From Streptomyces sp. BV286 (GTDB lineage Bacteria > Actinomycetota > Actinomycetes > Streptomycetales > Streptomycetaceae): 64,000 nucleotides of DNA. The notes under the pieces are model-generated. The model was not told where the DNA came from. It was given only the letters and a program-made list of their open reading frames with translations, and made no database searches. The DNA lies in contig NZ_JAHRIB010000172.1 in the NCBI RefSeq assembly GCF_019090165.1, positions 1-64,000 on the forward strand. Reading direction: 5' to 3'. A program made the position numbers and the translations under genes. This document shows, piece after piece, positions 26,688 through 34,274 of this stretch (positions are counted from its first letter, which is position 1; every line of letters starts with the position of its first letter).

Positions 26688-26866
26688 CAGGGAGGCGGAA
26701 GCACCCCCTGAGGTGAGCGTGTGGAGCGGGTTTCAGGGGTGTTGACCTGCGGGCCTCCCTGACTCCCTGAGAGATCATTTGTGCAGGTCAGGTCCAGGGA
26801 TGCGGGCCAGGGAGGGGTTCAGGGAGTTCTCCCTGCCTCCCTGCCCCGCTACCGGTCGGCTCCCTG
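26688..26866. repeat. clt: CTCCCTG repeat cluster after traB (candidate clt)
   Basis: Eight exact copies of CTCCCTG or its complement in 179 bp. Five are forward (26755, 26763, 26829, 26837, 26860) and three reverse (26688, 26808, 26820). Two pairs are spaced exactly 8 bp. In Streptomyces conjugative plasmids and AICEs the cis-acting transfer locus is a group of short repeats just after traB, read by the TraB C-terminal winged helix (family knowledge). The last copy abuts the traB stop. Isolated copies also occur near 22828 and 22853, so specificity is not proven. Confidence 0.6.
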
Positions 26867-28984
26867 TCACTCAGCGGCAGAAGCGGAACCGTCGATGTCG
26901 CGGTTGGTGAGGGCGCGGGTGAGGCGGTCGCGGCCGATGACCATGACGCCGTCGGACTTGTAGGGCTCGGCTCCGGTGCCGTCGAGAACGCGGGTGAGGT
27001 CACCGAACGACCAGTCGCCGTAGGCGTCTGCGTTGAGGGCGGACAGCCGCTTGATGACGTCCTGGGTGCGTACCCGGGAGGCGGTGCCGACCACGGATGC
27101 GATGTCGGTGAGCGGGTCGCGGTCCTCGCCCCGTTCGATGACGTGCAGGGTGGTGACGCCGTCCCGGAGTGCTTTGGCGCGGTCGGCGATGGCGTGGGCC
27201 GCGTCGGTGTCGATGTAGTGCGTGCGCACCGTGATGGATGCCTGCCCGGCGGGGATCTCGATGCCGTCGGACGCGACGACCAGGGTTCCCTTGTCGAGCC
27301 CGGGGCGTAGCAGGTGCGGGGCGGCGCCGCCGTCGACGGCCTTGTCGCTCAGGGCCATGCGGGCCTGCGACTCGGTACCGAGCGCGAGGGAGGCGCGGGT
27401 GTGGGCTCCCTCGCGGACCAGCTTGGGGAGGTTCTGGTCGGTGGGGTCCTGGGTGCCCTGCCACAGCAGCACGTTCACGGCGCGGCCCTGGTTGTGGACC
27501 TTGCGGCAGGCCATGAAGTACCGGGAGTTGGCCTTGGACCCGCCATAGGGTCGCTTGTCCTCGTCCTTGGCGGGGCACATGAACGCGACCTGTGCCTCGT
27601 CGACCAGCAGGATGAGCGGCGGGAACGCGGTGCCGGGCGGGGCCTGGAGACGGCGGTTCATCTCCTCCACACCGCTTTCCAGCATCTCGGTCGCCTCGAT
27701 CACGTGCTCATCCGTGGGCCCTTGGATGAGGACGGTGGCGAGGCCGTCGAACATGGCCCAGTCGCCGGCGCCCTTCAGGTCGGCCACCCGGAACTCGACC
27801 GTGCGGTCCAGTGCGATCCACAGCGCGAGTGCACGCAGGGCGGCGGTCTTGCCCTGGTTGGACATGCCGGTCACCAGCAGCATTCGCTGAAACAGGCTCA
27901 GCAGGGCGGCATCGCCGCGCAGGTCCTGTCCCCAGGGGGCGCGGCCCTTGGTGTAGTCGGCGGTCATCGTCTCGTCCGTGACGAGCGGAGACGGGCCGAT
28001 CGGCTCATCGAGCGCTCCGGAGTCGGCTACCCACAGCCGCACGGTGCGGGCCGCCTGCGGGATAGCGATGAACACCTCGTGCTCATGGCGGGTGAGGTTC
28101 TCGGCGAGCTTGCGGCGCTTGCCCTGCACTTCGTTCGTCGACACCCCGGAGGGCAGGGTGACGTCGACTTCGACGCCGCATCCGGCGATCCGGATCGGAC
28201 CGAGCATGCTCGCGCCGGCGTCGCCCATGTCCTTGATGGCGTTGCGCAGGGCGGGCACTCCGAGGTCGCGCAGGGCCTTGACGACGATCGAGGGGGTGAT
28301 CGGTTCGCCCTCGCCGTTGCGGACGTTGTCGGGCAGGGCCCATGCGGGGGCGGCCTGCTGCTTGCTGCCGACCGCCCACAGCGCGAGCAGCGCGAGGAAC
28401 GGGCCGATCGTCAGCGCGGGTCCCCAGACGACCTGGACGATGGTGATCAGCAGATTGATGAAGTCGACCACGGCCATCAAAGGCGTGACGACGTGCGTGA
28501 CGTCCTTCGTCGCAATGGCCATCACGATGCCGAGGGCGACCAGCGAGCCGATCCCCATCCCCGTCCCGACCAGCACACCCTTGGCCGCGTCGATGGGTGA
28601 GGTGAGAAGGTCCATCCGGCGGCGGTGCCGCGCGTCACGGAAGCGCTGCCCGCGCTCCTCCCACTCCGCGGCCACCTCGTAGTTGCCCTGCGCTTCGGCG
28701 GCACGCAGGAGGCGTTCGTAGCGGGCGGCGGTACGGCCGTCCCAGGTCCGGCGGGCCGCGATCCGTGCCCCGCCCACAACGTAGAGGCTGTGGCGGGCGA
28801 GTGCCCGGGCGCCGGTCTTGGTGCGGTCGTGCGTAACGGCCGTCTTCACGGCGCGGCCGGAGCGCACCCACAGCGGTACCACGGGAGCGGCCGGCGGGTC
28901 GGGGACCACGGTCAGTGTGGTCACGGACGCGACCGGGGCAGGGAGATTGGTGTCTTTGCGCAGGTTGATGACGTTCTCGGACAT
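26867..28984 (-). CDS. traB: FtsK/SpoIIIE-type conjugative DNA translocase (TraB/TraSA)
   Basis: 705 residues. A cytoplasmic N-terminus of about 140 residues is followed by two to three membrane helices (about 145-225), then an FtsK-like motor with Walker A GMSNQGKT and Walker B LILLVDEAQVAF, and a C-terminal winged-helix region (about 630-690; TQDVIKRLSALNADAYG, then LTRALTNRDIDG). A membrane hexamer of TraB transfers double-stranded DNA between hyphae without a relaxase. The CTCCCTG cluster directly after its stop is the likely recognition site. It is the lead gene of the leftward block, with the metallopeptidase-like gene 95 bp upstream. Confidence 0.93.
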   Translation of the reverse strand: MSENVINLRKDTNLPAPVASVTTLTVVPDPPAAPVVPLWVRSGRAVKTAVTHDRTKTGARALARHSLYVVGGARIAARRTWDGRTAARYERLLRAAEAQGNYEVAAEWEERGQRFRDARHRRRMDLLTSPIDAAKGVLVGTGMGIGSLVALGIVMAIATKDVTHVVTPLMAVVDFINLLITIVQVVWGPALTIGPFLALLALWAVGSKQQAAPAWALPDNVRNGEGEPITPSIVVKALRDLGVPALRNAIKDMGDAGASMLGPIRIAGCGVEVDVTLPSGVSTNEVQGKRRKLAENLTRHEHEVFIAIPQAARTVRLWVADSGALDEPIGPSPLVTDETMTADYTKGRAPWGQDLRGDAALLSLFQRMLLVTGMSNQGKTAALRALALWIALDRTVEFRVADLKGAGDWAMFDGLATVLIQGPTDEHVIEATEMLESGVEEMNRRLQAPPGTAFPPLILLVDEAQVAFMCPAKDEDKRPYGGSKANSRYFMACRKVHNQGRAVNVLLWQGTQDPTDQNLPKLVREGAHTRASLALGTESQARMALSDKAVDGGAAPHLLRPGLDKGTLVVASDGIEIPAGQASITVRTHYIDTDAAHAIADRAKALRDGVTTLHVIERGEDRDPLTDIASVVGTASRVRTQDVIKRLSALNADAYGDWSFGDLTRVLDGTGAEPYKSDGVMVIGRDRLTRALTNRDIDGSASAAE

Positions 28985-29079
28985 GCTTGAGGTCTCCTCG
29001 ACTCCCCCAGGTCCGGGGGCGGTAAGGGCAAGAACGGTGAGGGTGGGCCGCCCCGCGCAGACAGGCGCGGGGCGGCGGG

Positions 29080-29634
29080 TCAGGCAGCGGCGGCGGGAAC
29101 GATCTGGCGGGCGAGGTGCTCTTTGCCGTGCGCTTCGCGTTCGTCCTGCTCAAGCAGGTGCAGGAACTCGCGGGCCTGCCGGCGGGACTGGCGCTCGATA
29201 CCCAGGGCGTCGCGCTTGTCGCGCACGAGCCGCTCGACGACGTCCTTGCGGCTGAACTGCATGGCGTGCACGAGTTCGTGGACGAGGGTCACGGCGAACT
29301 CGCCGTCGTCGCGGTGCTTGTCGGCGATGACCAGCACCAACGCGCTTCCGTCGGGGCGTGGGATCGCACAGGCAAGAACGCCGCGCGCCACCTGCTTCGC
29401 CTCGCGTTCCGCCCGGGAGGTTGCTTTGCGGTCGGTGCTGCCGACCAGGGCCAGCGTGGCGGCGGCGGCCAGTTCGGCCATGCCGCGTTCGGTGGTCAGG
29501 GTGACCTCAACGTCGGGCATCCGGCCGGGAACGGCCCGGTTGACGATCCGGACTGCCTGCTCGGTCAGCCGCTTCGCGGTGCGGAGGGTGGCGCCATATC
29601 CGGGGAGTTTGTGCGTGCTCACAGTGGTCTTCAC
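29080..29634 (-). CDS. zincin-like HExxH protein of the transfer region
   Basis: 184 residues from a GTG at 29634 with GGAG 8 bp upstream. The first ATG of the open frame (29784) lies inside the next gene and is unlikely. The centre carries LVHELVHAMQ, an HExxH zinc-binding motif, with no clear third ligand. The C-terminus is long, charged and helical (RQARDFLHLLEQDE-like). I recognise only a zinc-peptidase-like fold. Such proteins occur in AICE transfer operons without assigned roles. Remodelling of peptidoglycan-linked proteins is speculative. Confidence 0.65.
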   Translation of the reverse strand: MKTTVSTHKLPGYGATLRTAKRLTEQAVRIVNRAVPGRMPDVEVTLTTERGMAELAAAATLALVGSTDRKATSRAEREAKQVARGVLACAIPRPDGSALVLVIADKHRDDGEFAVTLVHELVHAMQFSRKDVVERLVRDKRDALGIERQSRRQAREFLHLLEQDEREAHGKEHLARQIVPAAAA

Positions 29635-29662
29635 ACGTGTCTCCGTCTCGAATTTCCGCAGG

Positions 29663-30040
29663 TCAAGCGGGGAGGTGGGTGAGGCAGGTGCCGCACATGC
29701 CGAGCGAGGTCGGGATGCAGTACCCGGCATCGAGTCGGCAGCGCGGGCAGGTGCGGCGGGCGAGCATCGCCAACGCGAGCGCACCCCACTTGCGCGACGT
29801 CATCGGCCGGACGGGCTTGGCCAGGTCCTCGCGGTAGAGATAGGCGACACGGACTGTGCCGCGCCGCCGGTTGACCCGCATGACCTGCGCCTGGATCGGC
29901 TGACCACCCGGACGCAGACCCTTCGCGCGGAGCTGACGGCGGGTCGCGAGACCCTCGTCGGGGGCGAGCCGCCACGGGTAGGTGGGGATGCCGTGACGGG
30001 CACCGGTGGGGTCGAAGCACTGGGCGTAGATGCCGGGCAT
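29663..30040 (-). CDS. RRQRL-motif zinc-binding protein
   Basis: 125 residues from the ATG at 30040, which shares its A with the stop of the upstream gene (TGATG). A RRQLRAKGLRPGGQP segment is followed by VRVAYLYREDLAKPVRP and a C-terminal treble-clef-like CPRC...CGTC pair of cysteines. This matches the RRQRL-motif zinc-binding proteins found in actinomycete mobile elements (recognised from memory). The function is unknown. The tight coupling puts it in the transfer/spread operon. Confidence 0.75.
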   Translation of the reverse strand: MPGIYAQCFDPTGARHGIPTYPWRLAPDEGLATRRQLRAKGLRPGGQPIQAQVMRVNRRRGTVRVAYLYREDLAKPVRPMTSRKWGALALAMLARRTCPRCRLDAGYCIPTSLGMCGTCLTHLPA

Positions 30041-30903
30041 CAGGCGACCATCCGCTTCCACGCCGCCCGAAGGCGGACCTCAGAGGCGGAGTGGCCGGCC
30101 GCGCGGAAGCGCACCGCCATCTCCCGGTAGGACAGTGCGGGCGACTCGCTGTGCCGGATCTCATCGACCAGCGCATCCAGCGCCGCATCCGTGAGGGCGG
30201 GTGCCGCTTCCAGCCGGAACGCGGAAACCGGCTCCACCGGGCCCCACACGGGGAGCTCCCAGCGGGGCGTGACGTCGGCTGTGACGCGGGCCGTCACGCT
30301 GGTCAGGGCCCTGCCGGTGTCTTCGCCCTCACGCGCTGATTCCAGCGTCGACCACGCCCGCGACAGACTCTGTGCGGTCTTGGCCTGGACGCGGGCGACG
30401 CGGGCGCCGGCCTCGGTCACGGCCGTCAACCGGGTCTCTTCGGTCGCGGCCTCAGAACGCAACCGGGCGCGGGCCACGGCCGCTTCATCACGGGCCTCCT
30501 GCTGGATACCGCGGATCGCCCCGAGGGCGTTGGGGGTGAGGGCGGTGCGCTCCCACAGCCCGTGGACCAGCCACAGGGCTTTGGCCGCGATGGGCAGCCA
30601 GGCCACGGCCAGCCACGCACCCGGGTTGTCCTCGCCAGTGAGGGCGTGAGCGATCAGGACTCCGGTCGCAACCAGGCCGAAGGACCAGCCGACGGCGGTC
30701 ACGGCGTTGCTGTGGTCGCCCTGCGCGGCCAGGCGCCGTTCGTAGGCGAGGGTGGCGAGCCATCCGCCGTCGATCCCGAGACCGACGATGAGGGCGACCG
30801 GCCACGGCATCGCCCCGCCGAGCCACATCACCACCACAGCCAGCGTGAGAACCATGGACACGGCCGTCATCGCGACGGCGGGCAGTACGGTCTTGGCGCT
30901 CAT
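30040..30903 (-). CDS. DUF2637 / SpdB-like membrane spread protein
   Basis: 287 residues. Four hydrophobic helices lie in the first about 120 residues (VVVMWLGGAMPWPVALIVGLG, GLVATGVLIAHAL, AWLAVAWLPIAAKALWLV), followed by a long alanine-rich coiled-coil region and a C-terminal helical tail with a HTH-like sequence (ALSYREMAVRFRAAGHSASEVRLR). DUF2637 proteins occur in Streptomyces plasmids and AICEs, where Spd proteins support intramycelial spread. It is coupled at both ends: ATGA with the DUF6284 gene and TGATG with the zinc protein. Confidence 0.8.
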   Translation of the reverse strand: MSAKTVLPAVAMTAVSMVLTLAVVVMWLGGAMPWPVALIVGLGIDGGWLATLAYERRLAAQGDHSNAVTAVGWSFGLVATGVLIAHALTGEDNPGAWLAVAWLPIAAKALWLVHGLWERTALTPNALGAIRGIQQEARDEAAVARARLRSEAATEETRLTAVTEAGARVARVQAKTAQSLSRAWSTLESAREGEDTGRALTSVTARVTADVTPRWELPVWGPVEPVSAFRLEAAPALTDAALDALVDEIRHSESPALSYREMAVRFRAAGHSASEVRLRAAWKRMVA

Positions 30904-31166
30904 GCGCCCACCCCCGGAACCTGCATCGCGGCGGTGTTCGCCAGCGTGCGGCGAGCGGCCAGCACCTTGCGGTGGGCCCGGCGGATACGCCGCGCGTCCA
31001 GCTCCGTCGGGATGCGGTCCAGCGTGATGATCTGTGCGTCCAGCAGCTCGATGTTCGCCTGGATGACGGGCATCTCGCGGTCGATCGCGTCCAGCTCCGC
31101 GGACGTCGGCTCGCGGTCGAACTCAGCGGCGGTAACAAGCGCCTGAACAGTGACGATGGAGTTCAT
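30900..31166 (-). CDS. small coiled-coil protein (DUF6284-like)
   Basis: 88 residues, strongly helical with heptad-like spacing (DAIDREMPVIQANIELLDAQIITLDRIP) and a basic segment RRIRRAHRKVLAARR. It resembles DUF6284 proteins of Streptomyces mobile elements. The role is unknown. Its stop overlaps the DUF2637 start (ATGA), and its own ATG overlaps the stop of a further small open frame upstream (31163-31495). Confidence 0.7.
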   Translation of the reverse strand: MNSIVTVQALVTAAEFDREPTSAELDAIDREMPVIQANIELLDAQIITLDRIPTELDARRIRRAHRKVLAARRTLANTAAMQVPGVGA

Positions 31167-31664
31167 GGGTCGTGTTCTCCCTGCAAGGTGGCAACGGCCC
31201 GAACCGCGCCCTCGGTGTTAGAGCACCGGGGGCGCTTGCCGTTGGGGTCGGAACATCCGGCTCCCCGCGCCCCGCCCGTACGGCCTCCGCAAGATGCGGG
31301 ACCGGACGGCCGGAGGAGGCAACCGACGCAGCACGAGCCGCCGCGAAGGCTGGAAGAGAAGGTGGACCGAGCTACCGCCCAGGCGACGCCGACCGGTCCA
31401 TCACGGCGACGCCCAAGGCTGTCGTTGACGCATCTGGACTCCCGAAGATCGAAGGGGCAAGGAATTGCACTGCAAGGGGGACTACGTCCCCACACGCCGG
31501 CCGTTGCTCGCGGTCACCGGGCCACCTCGCCAGTCGGGCCGAAGCCCTGTTCATCTGGCCTTTAGCGGGATTGCAGCGTCCCCGCCCTTTGCGATTCGTG
31601 CAGGTCAAGCACTTGCGAACACAGCCGGTGAAGCCCTTCCGGGCCCGCCGCGCTGTCCTGACCT

Positions 31665-31686
31665 CAGATTGACCTAGGTCAATCTG
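31665..31686. promoter_or_regulatory. 22-bp perfect palindrome, operator O1 of the GntR repressor
   Basis: CAGATTGACCT (31665-31675) followed by its exact reverse complement (31676-31686). It lies 62 bp before the gntR ATG and between the divergent transfer operon and gntR. It is the likely binding site for autoregulation and for repression of transfer genes. Confidence 0.8.
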
Positions 31687-31715
31687 GCTGTCAAGGGGAT
31701 GCGAAGACGGATCAG

Positions 31716-31730
31716 AGATTGACCTAGGTC
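31716..31730. promoter_or_regulatory. second GntR operator O2 (half-degenerate)
   Basis: AGATTGACCTAGGTC, sharing the left half and core palindrome GACCTAGGTC (31721-31730) with O1 but lacking the last five symmetrical bases. The centres of O1 and O2 are exactly 50 bp apart, about five helical turns, which would allow cooperative binding. It ends 17 bp before the gntR ATG. Confidence 0.75.
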
Positions 31731-31747
31731 CGGTTACTCTCGAAGCC

Positions 31748-32143
31748 ATGGACCAGAGCCCCGAAGCGCCCAAGCAGACGCCCACGGCCAAGGAGATCGC
31801 GGCGGAGTTCCGCGAGAAGATCACGGGCCCCGACCGCGAGTACGAGCCGGGCGTCCAGCTCCCAGCCGCTCGGAAGCTCGCCAAGGAACTTGGCGTGCAG
31901 CTCATGACTGTTCAGAGCGCGTTCGGTCAACTCCGCGACGAGGGGTTGGTTCTCACTCAGCAGGGCCGCGGAACGTTCGTCCGTGATCCCTCCGTGCCCC
32001 TCGGCACCGAGCCGGGTAGTAGCCCGGCGTTCACGGCCTTGGCGGCAGAGCTCAGCACGATTCATGACGCCCTCCACTTGCTCGGGGAGCGTCTAGACCG
32101 GCTTGAGCGGCTCGTGGGTAGCGAGACTCCACCGTCGCCGTGA
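31748..32143 (+). CDS. GntR-family repressor (KorSA-like)
   Basis: 131 residues, with a winged helix at about 12-80 (TAKEIAAEFREKI, GVQLPAARKLAKELGVQLMTVQSAFGQLRDEGLV, then GRGTFVRD) and only a short helical tail for dimerisation. It has no UTRA or FCD effector domain. KorSA of pSAM2 has this architecture and represses replication and transfer genes (family knowledge). It is divergent from the leftward AICE operons, with two operator palindromes upstream. It is the probable master switch of the element. Confidence 0.88.
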   Translation: MDQSPEAPKQTPTAKEIAAEFREKITGPDREYEPGVQLPAARKLAKELGVQLMTVQSAFGQLRDEGLVLTQQGRGTFVRDPSVPLGTEPGSSPAFTALAAELSTIHDALHLLGERLDRLERLVGSETPPSP

Positions 32144-32282
32144 GTTCGTCCGCGCGCCTCAGCAGTCGTTGGACCTTGACGCGCGCCTTGCTCAAACTCG
32201 CTTTGATCAAAGCGAGTTCAGCAGGAGTCATGCCTTCCAGCTCGCCGCTTCGCTCATTGATCCCTGACATGCCAATGAGCAT
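32052..32282 (-). CDS. small helical hypothetical protein antisense to gntR end
   Basis: Up to 76 residues (an ATG 12 bp further in is an alternative start). The non-overlapping part reads like a real coiled-coil protein (MTPAELALIKASLSKARVKV, then RLLRRADELTATVESRY). The last 30 codons overlap the gntR 3' end on the other strand. There is no recognised domain. It may be a genuine small AICE gene or a chance frame. The terminator hairpin at 32298 lies just upstream. Confidence 0.35.
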   Translation of the reverse strand: MLIGMSGINERSGELEGMTPAELALIKASLSKARVKVQRLLRRADELTATVESRYPRAAQAGLDAPRASGGRHESC

Positions 32283-32297
32283 GTGGCCGGGAACGGC

Positions 32298-32328
32298 AGA
32301 GGACCCGGACAGTCTGTCCGGGTCCTCT
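32298..32328. terminator. terminator between gntR side and flavoprotein gene
   Basis: Perfect 14-bp arms AGAGGACCCGGACA (32298-32311) / TGTCCGGGTCCTCT (32315-32328), loop GTC, followed by TTT on the plus strand. It lies 32 bp beyond the stop of the leftward flavoprotein gene and can serve both directions. Confidence 0.8.
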
Positions 32329-32359
32329 TTCCTTGCAGATCAGGAGGGTTGACGACTCG

Positions 32360-32923
32360 TCATCGAGTGACTTCGTCCACGGCGTCCAGCACTGCCTCCC
32401 ACGGGAGGTCACGCCCCGCCGGCGCTTCGCGCGGCTCGTACAACGGCCAGACGTCGGGGCCGTAGACGATGCGCACGGCCCCTGCTCGGAGAGTGTCGAT
32501 GTGGTGCTGCCATGCAGGGTGGCGAGCGTGCGCCGCGTTCACACGAGGGAAGACGACTACGGGCAACCCGAGGGTGCCGATCGCCTCGCCCACCTGAGTC
32601 AACGCCTGGTTGTCCATCAGGCCCGTGGCGAGCTTGGCCACCATGTTGGCCGACGCAGGGGCTACCACGTAACAGTCAGCCGGCGGGTGCGGCCGGGCCT
32701 TGCCGGGCAAGCGCGGTTCATCGCGCACGGGCAGGCCGGTCAGCTTCTCCATTTGCTCGACCTCGCCACTCATCCGCAGCCACTGGCCTGCCGTCGGCGT
32801 CAGAGTGACTGCCACCTGCCATCCTCGCTCCATCGCGGGCTCGACCAGGCCGGTGCGCAACACCTCTACGCCTCCGGCTGCGGACCCGACGACTCCGAGC
32901 ACCCCGCGCTTGCCTGAACTCAC
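32360..32923 (-). CDS. flavoprotein (phosphopantothenoylcysteine decarboxylase-like fold)
   Basis: 187 residues from a GTG at 32923 that overlaps the XRE stop (GTGA). A GTG 5 codons upstream is an alternative. The N-terminal GVLGVVGSAAGGVEVL, central VVAPASANMVAKLATGLMDN and Pro-rich loops match the flavoprotein family (PF02441), FMN-dependent decarboxylase-fold proteins. The substrate is unknown. The two-gene arrangement XRE regulator plus flavoprotein recurs in Streptomyces and is probably one functional unit. As AICE cargo its role is unclear. Confidence 0.8.
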   Translation of the reverse strand: MSSGKRGVLGVVGSAAGGVEVLRTGLVEPAMERGWQVAVTLTPTAGQWLRMSGEVEQMEKLTGLPVRDEPRLPGKARPHPPADCYVVAPASANMVAKLATGLMDNQALTQVGEAIGTLGLPVVVFPRVNAAHARHPAWQHHIDTLRAGAVRIVYGPDVWPLYEPREAPAGRDLPWEAVLDAVDEVTR

Positions 32924-34155
32924 TGAACCGCCCTGCACCGTTGAGCCATCACGAACACCTCGGACGATCGCGAGCCACCGGTGACCGGTGATTGCTTGAT
33001 CAGGTCTCGCAGTGTCTCGCGCACCCTGGGATTGTTGCGCACGAGCTGAGGCGAGGTGCGCTCAGCCGTGCGGAGTTCCGTGAACGCCTCATCGCCTTGT
33101 CCGTTGAGCGACAGGGCACGCGCGAAGTCGATGCGGTGTGACACGCCGCGTTCCTGTGGCATGTGGTCGACGTTGATCCGGCCGTGTTCCACCACGTACG
33201 ACACATTGTCGAGGTCCAGTTCAACCGACAGACGGTGAAGCAGGGCGTTCGTGGGCCCGAAGCTGGTCTGCCAGTAGTTTTCATCCGAGCCAAGGTCATC
33301 CGCGAGTTCCTCGGCTCGATCCAGCAGACCGGTTGCCGTGGGCCGGTCCTGGTGGCGGGCCGCTGCCACAGCGGCTCGGAGATGGATCATCCCCAGCAGA
33401 CTCAGTGCCGCAGGGTCGTAGTCGGTCACCTGAGACGAGAGCCATGCGGCGGCCGTGTTGCCCAGCTCCAACGCGTCGTCGTACCGGCCGTTGGCCAACA
33501 GGGCGTGCGTGCCGGACCGTGCGGCAGACGCCAACACGAGCGGGTTGTCAGACTCGTCCGCAGCACGCATTGCGCGCTCGGCAGCGAGCCATGAGATGTC
33601 CGATTCACCGATCTTCGCGAGCGTCGTTGCTGCGAGGTGGTGGGTACGTGCCGATACTGCCCAGCAGTCGCTACGGTCCTCGCCGCGCCGTGCAGCTCGC
33701 TCCTCCAGTTCTTGTGCAGTCTGGAGGAGCGCGGGAAGCGCGGCGATGACGCTGCCGAGCCGCCCGCTCTGGTAGTCGTTCCACGCCTGCTCCACACGCA
33801 CGGCCACGGGTGCAGGTGTGGGGAGTTGCACCTCAGCCTCAGGGCCGAAGAGCAGGCGAGACAGCCGGCGTGGGCTCATGAGGGCGTCGCGCACGGCCGG
33901 AACGTCGTCCTGCTGCCTTTCGTCCTCCATGAGCACGGTCTGACCGAGAAGGTCTCCGAGGGGCACACGCAGGATGCGCGACAGCTCCGCGAGCATGTCG
34001 ATCCGGGGAGGCTTCCGGCGCCCTGTCTCGATCTTCGCCAACCAGTCGGTGCTACGTCCGACCAGGCCGGCAAGCACCTCTTGGGTGTAGCCGCGACGCT
34101 TGCGGTAGAAAGCGATCCGTTCACCGATGCTGAGGTGATCTCCAAGACCACGCAT
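32920..34155 (-). CDS. XRE-family regulator with TPR-like C-terminal region
   Basis: 411 residues from the ATG at 34155 with GGAGG upstream. The N-terminal HTH_XRE spans about 10-65 (IGERIAFYRKRRGYTQEVLAGLVGRSTDWLAKIETGRRKP). A long all-helical C-terminal domain, TPR-like with alternating aromatic and alanine residues (about 125-400), is of the type seen in Streptomyces regulators that sense peptides or small ligands. It is translationally coupled to the flavoprotein gene. A 23-bp palindrome at 34229-34251, 74 bp upstream of the start, is a probable autoregulatory operator. Confidence 0.85.
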   Translation of the reverse strand: MRGLGDHLSIGERIAFYRKRRGYTQEVLAGLVGRSTDWLAKIETGRRKPPRIDMLAELSRILRVPLGDLLGQTVLMEDERQQDDVPAVRDALMSPRRLSRLLFGPEAEVQLPTPAPVAVRVEQAWNDYQSGRLGSVIAALPALLQTAQELEERAARRGEDRSDCWAVSARTHHLAATTLAKIGESDISWLAAERAMRAADESDNPLVLASAARSGTHALLANGRYDDALELGNTAAAWLSSQVTDYDPAALSLLGMIHLRAAVAAARHQDRPTATGLLDRAEELADDLGSDENYWQTSFGPTNALLHRLSVELDLDNVSYVVEHGRINVDHMPQERGVSHRIDFARALSLNGQGDEAFTELRTAERTSPQLVRNNPRVRETLRDLIKQSPVTGGSRSSEVFVMAQRCRAVQ

Positions 34156-34228
34156 AGCGTGCTGCCTCCTGCGGAGTTGTGGGGGACCGTCTAGCGGTAC
34201 AGAGAGCTTGGCGGCCCCCGGGTTCACT

Positions 34229-34251
34229 CACCCTGACAGTTTGTCAGGGTG
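34229..34251. promoter_or_regulatory. palindrome upstream of XRE/flavoprotein operon
   Basis: Perfect 10-bp arms CACCCTGACA (34229-34238) / TGTCAGGGTG (34242-34251) with a GTT centre. It lies between the OLD gene stop (34275) and the XRE start, so it could be either an operator for XRE or a weak terminator for the OLD gene. A related CCTGACAGG core occurs at about 36057-36065, upstream of the OLD gene, which favours an operator. Confidence 0.6.
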
Positions 34252-34274
34252 GGGATCTCTTGGCACCGCAACGT

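Larger units (their letters stand above)
31167..31747. other. 580-bp region between transfer operon and gntR
   Basis: No convincing conserved gene. On the minus strand a Cys-rich open frame (31163-31495) ends in an ATGA overlap with the DUF6284 gene. Its last roughly 30 residues (CSDPNGKRPRCSNTEGAV) look protein-like while the earlier part does not, so a short coupled gene is possible. The right end holds the GntR operator palindromes. The leftward promoter of the transfer operon must lie here. Confidence 0.4.

Noticed and set aside
26867-31166. Relaxase-based conjugation system
   Set aside because: No relaxase, coupling protein or VirB4-like gene. A single FtsK-like TraB fits the AICE double-stranded transfer route.
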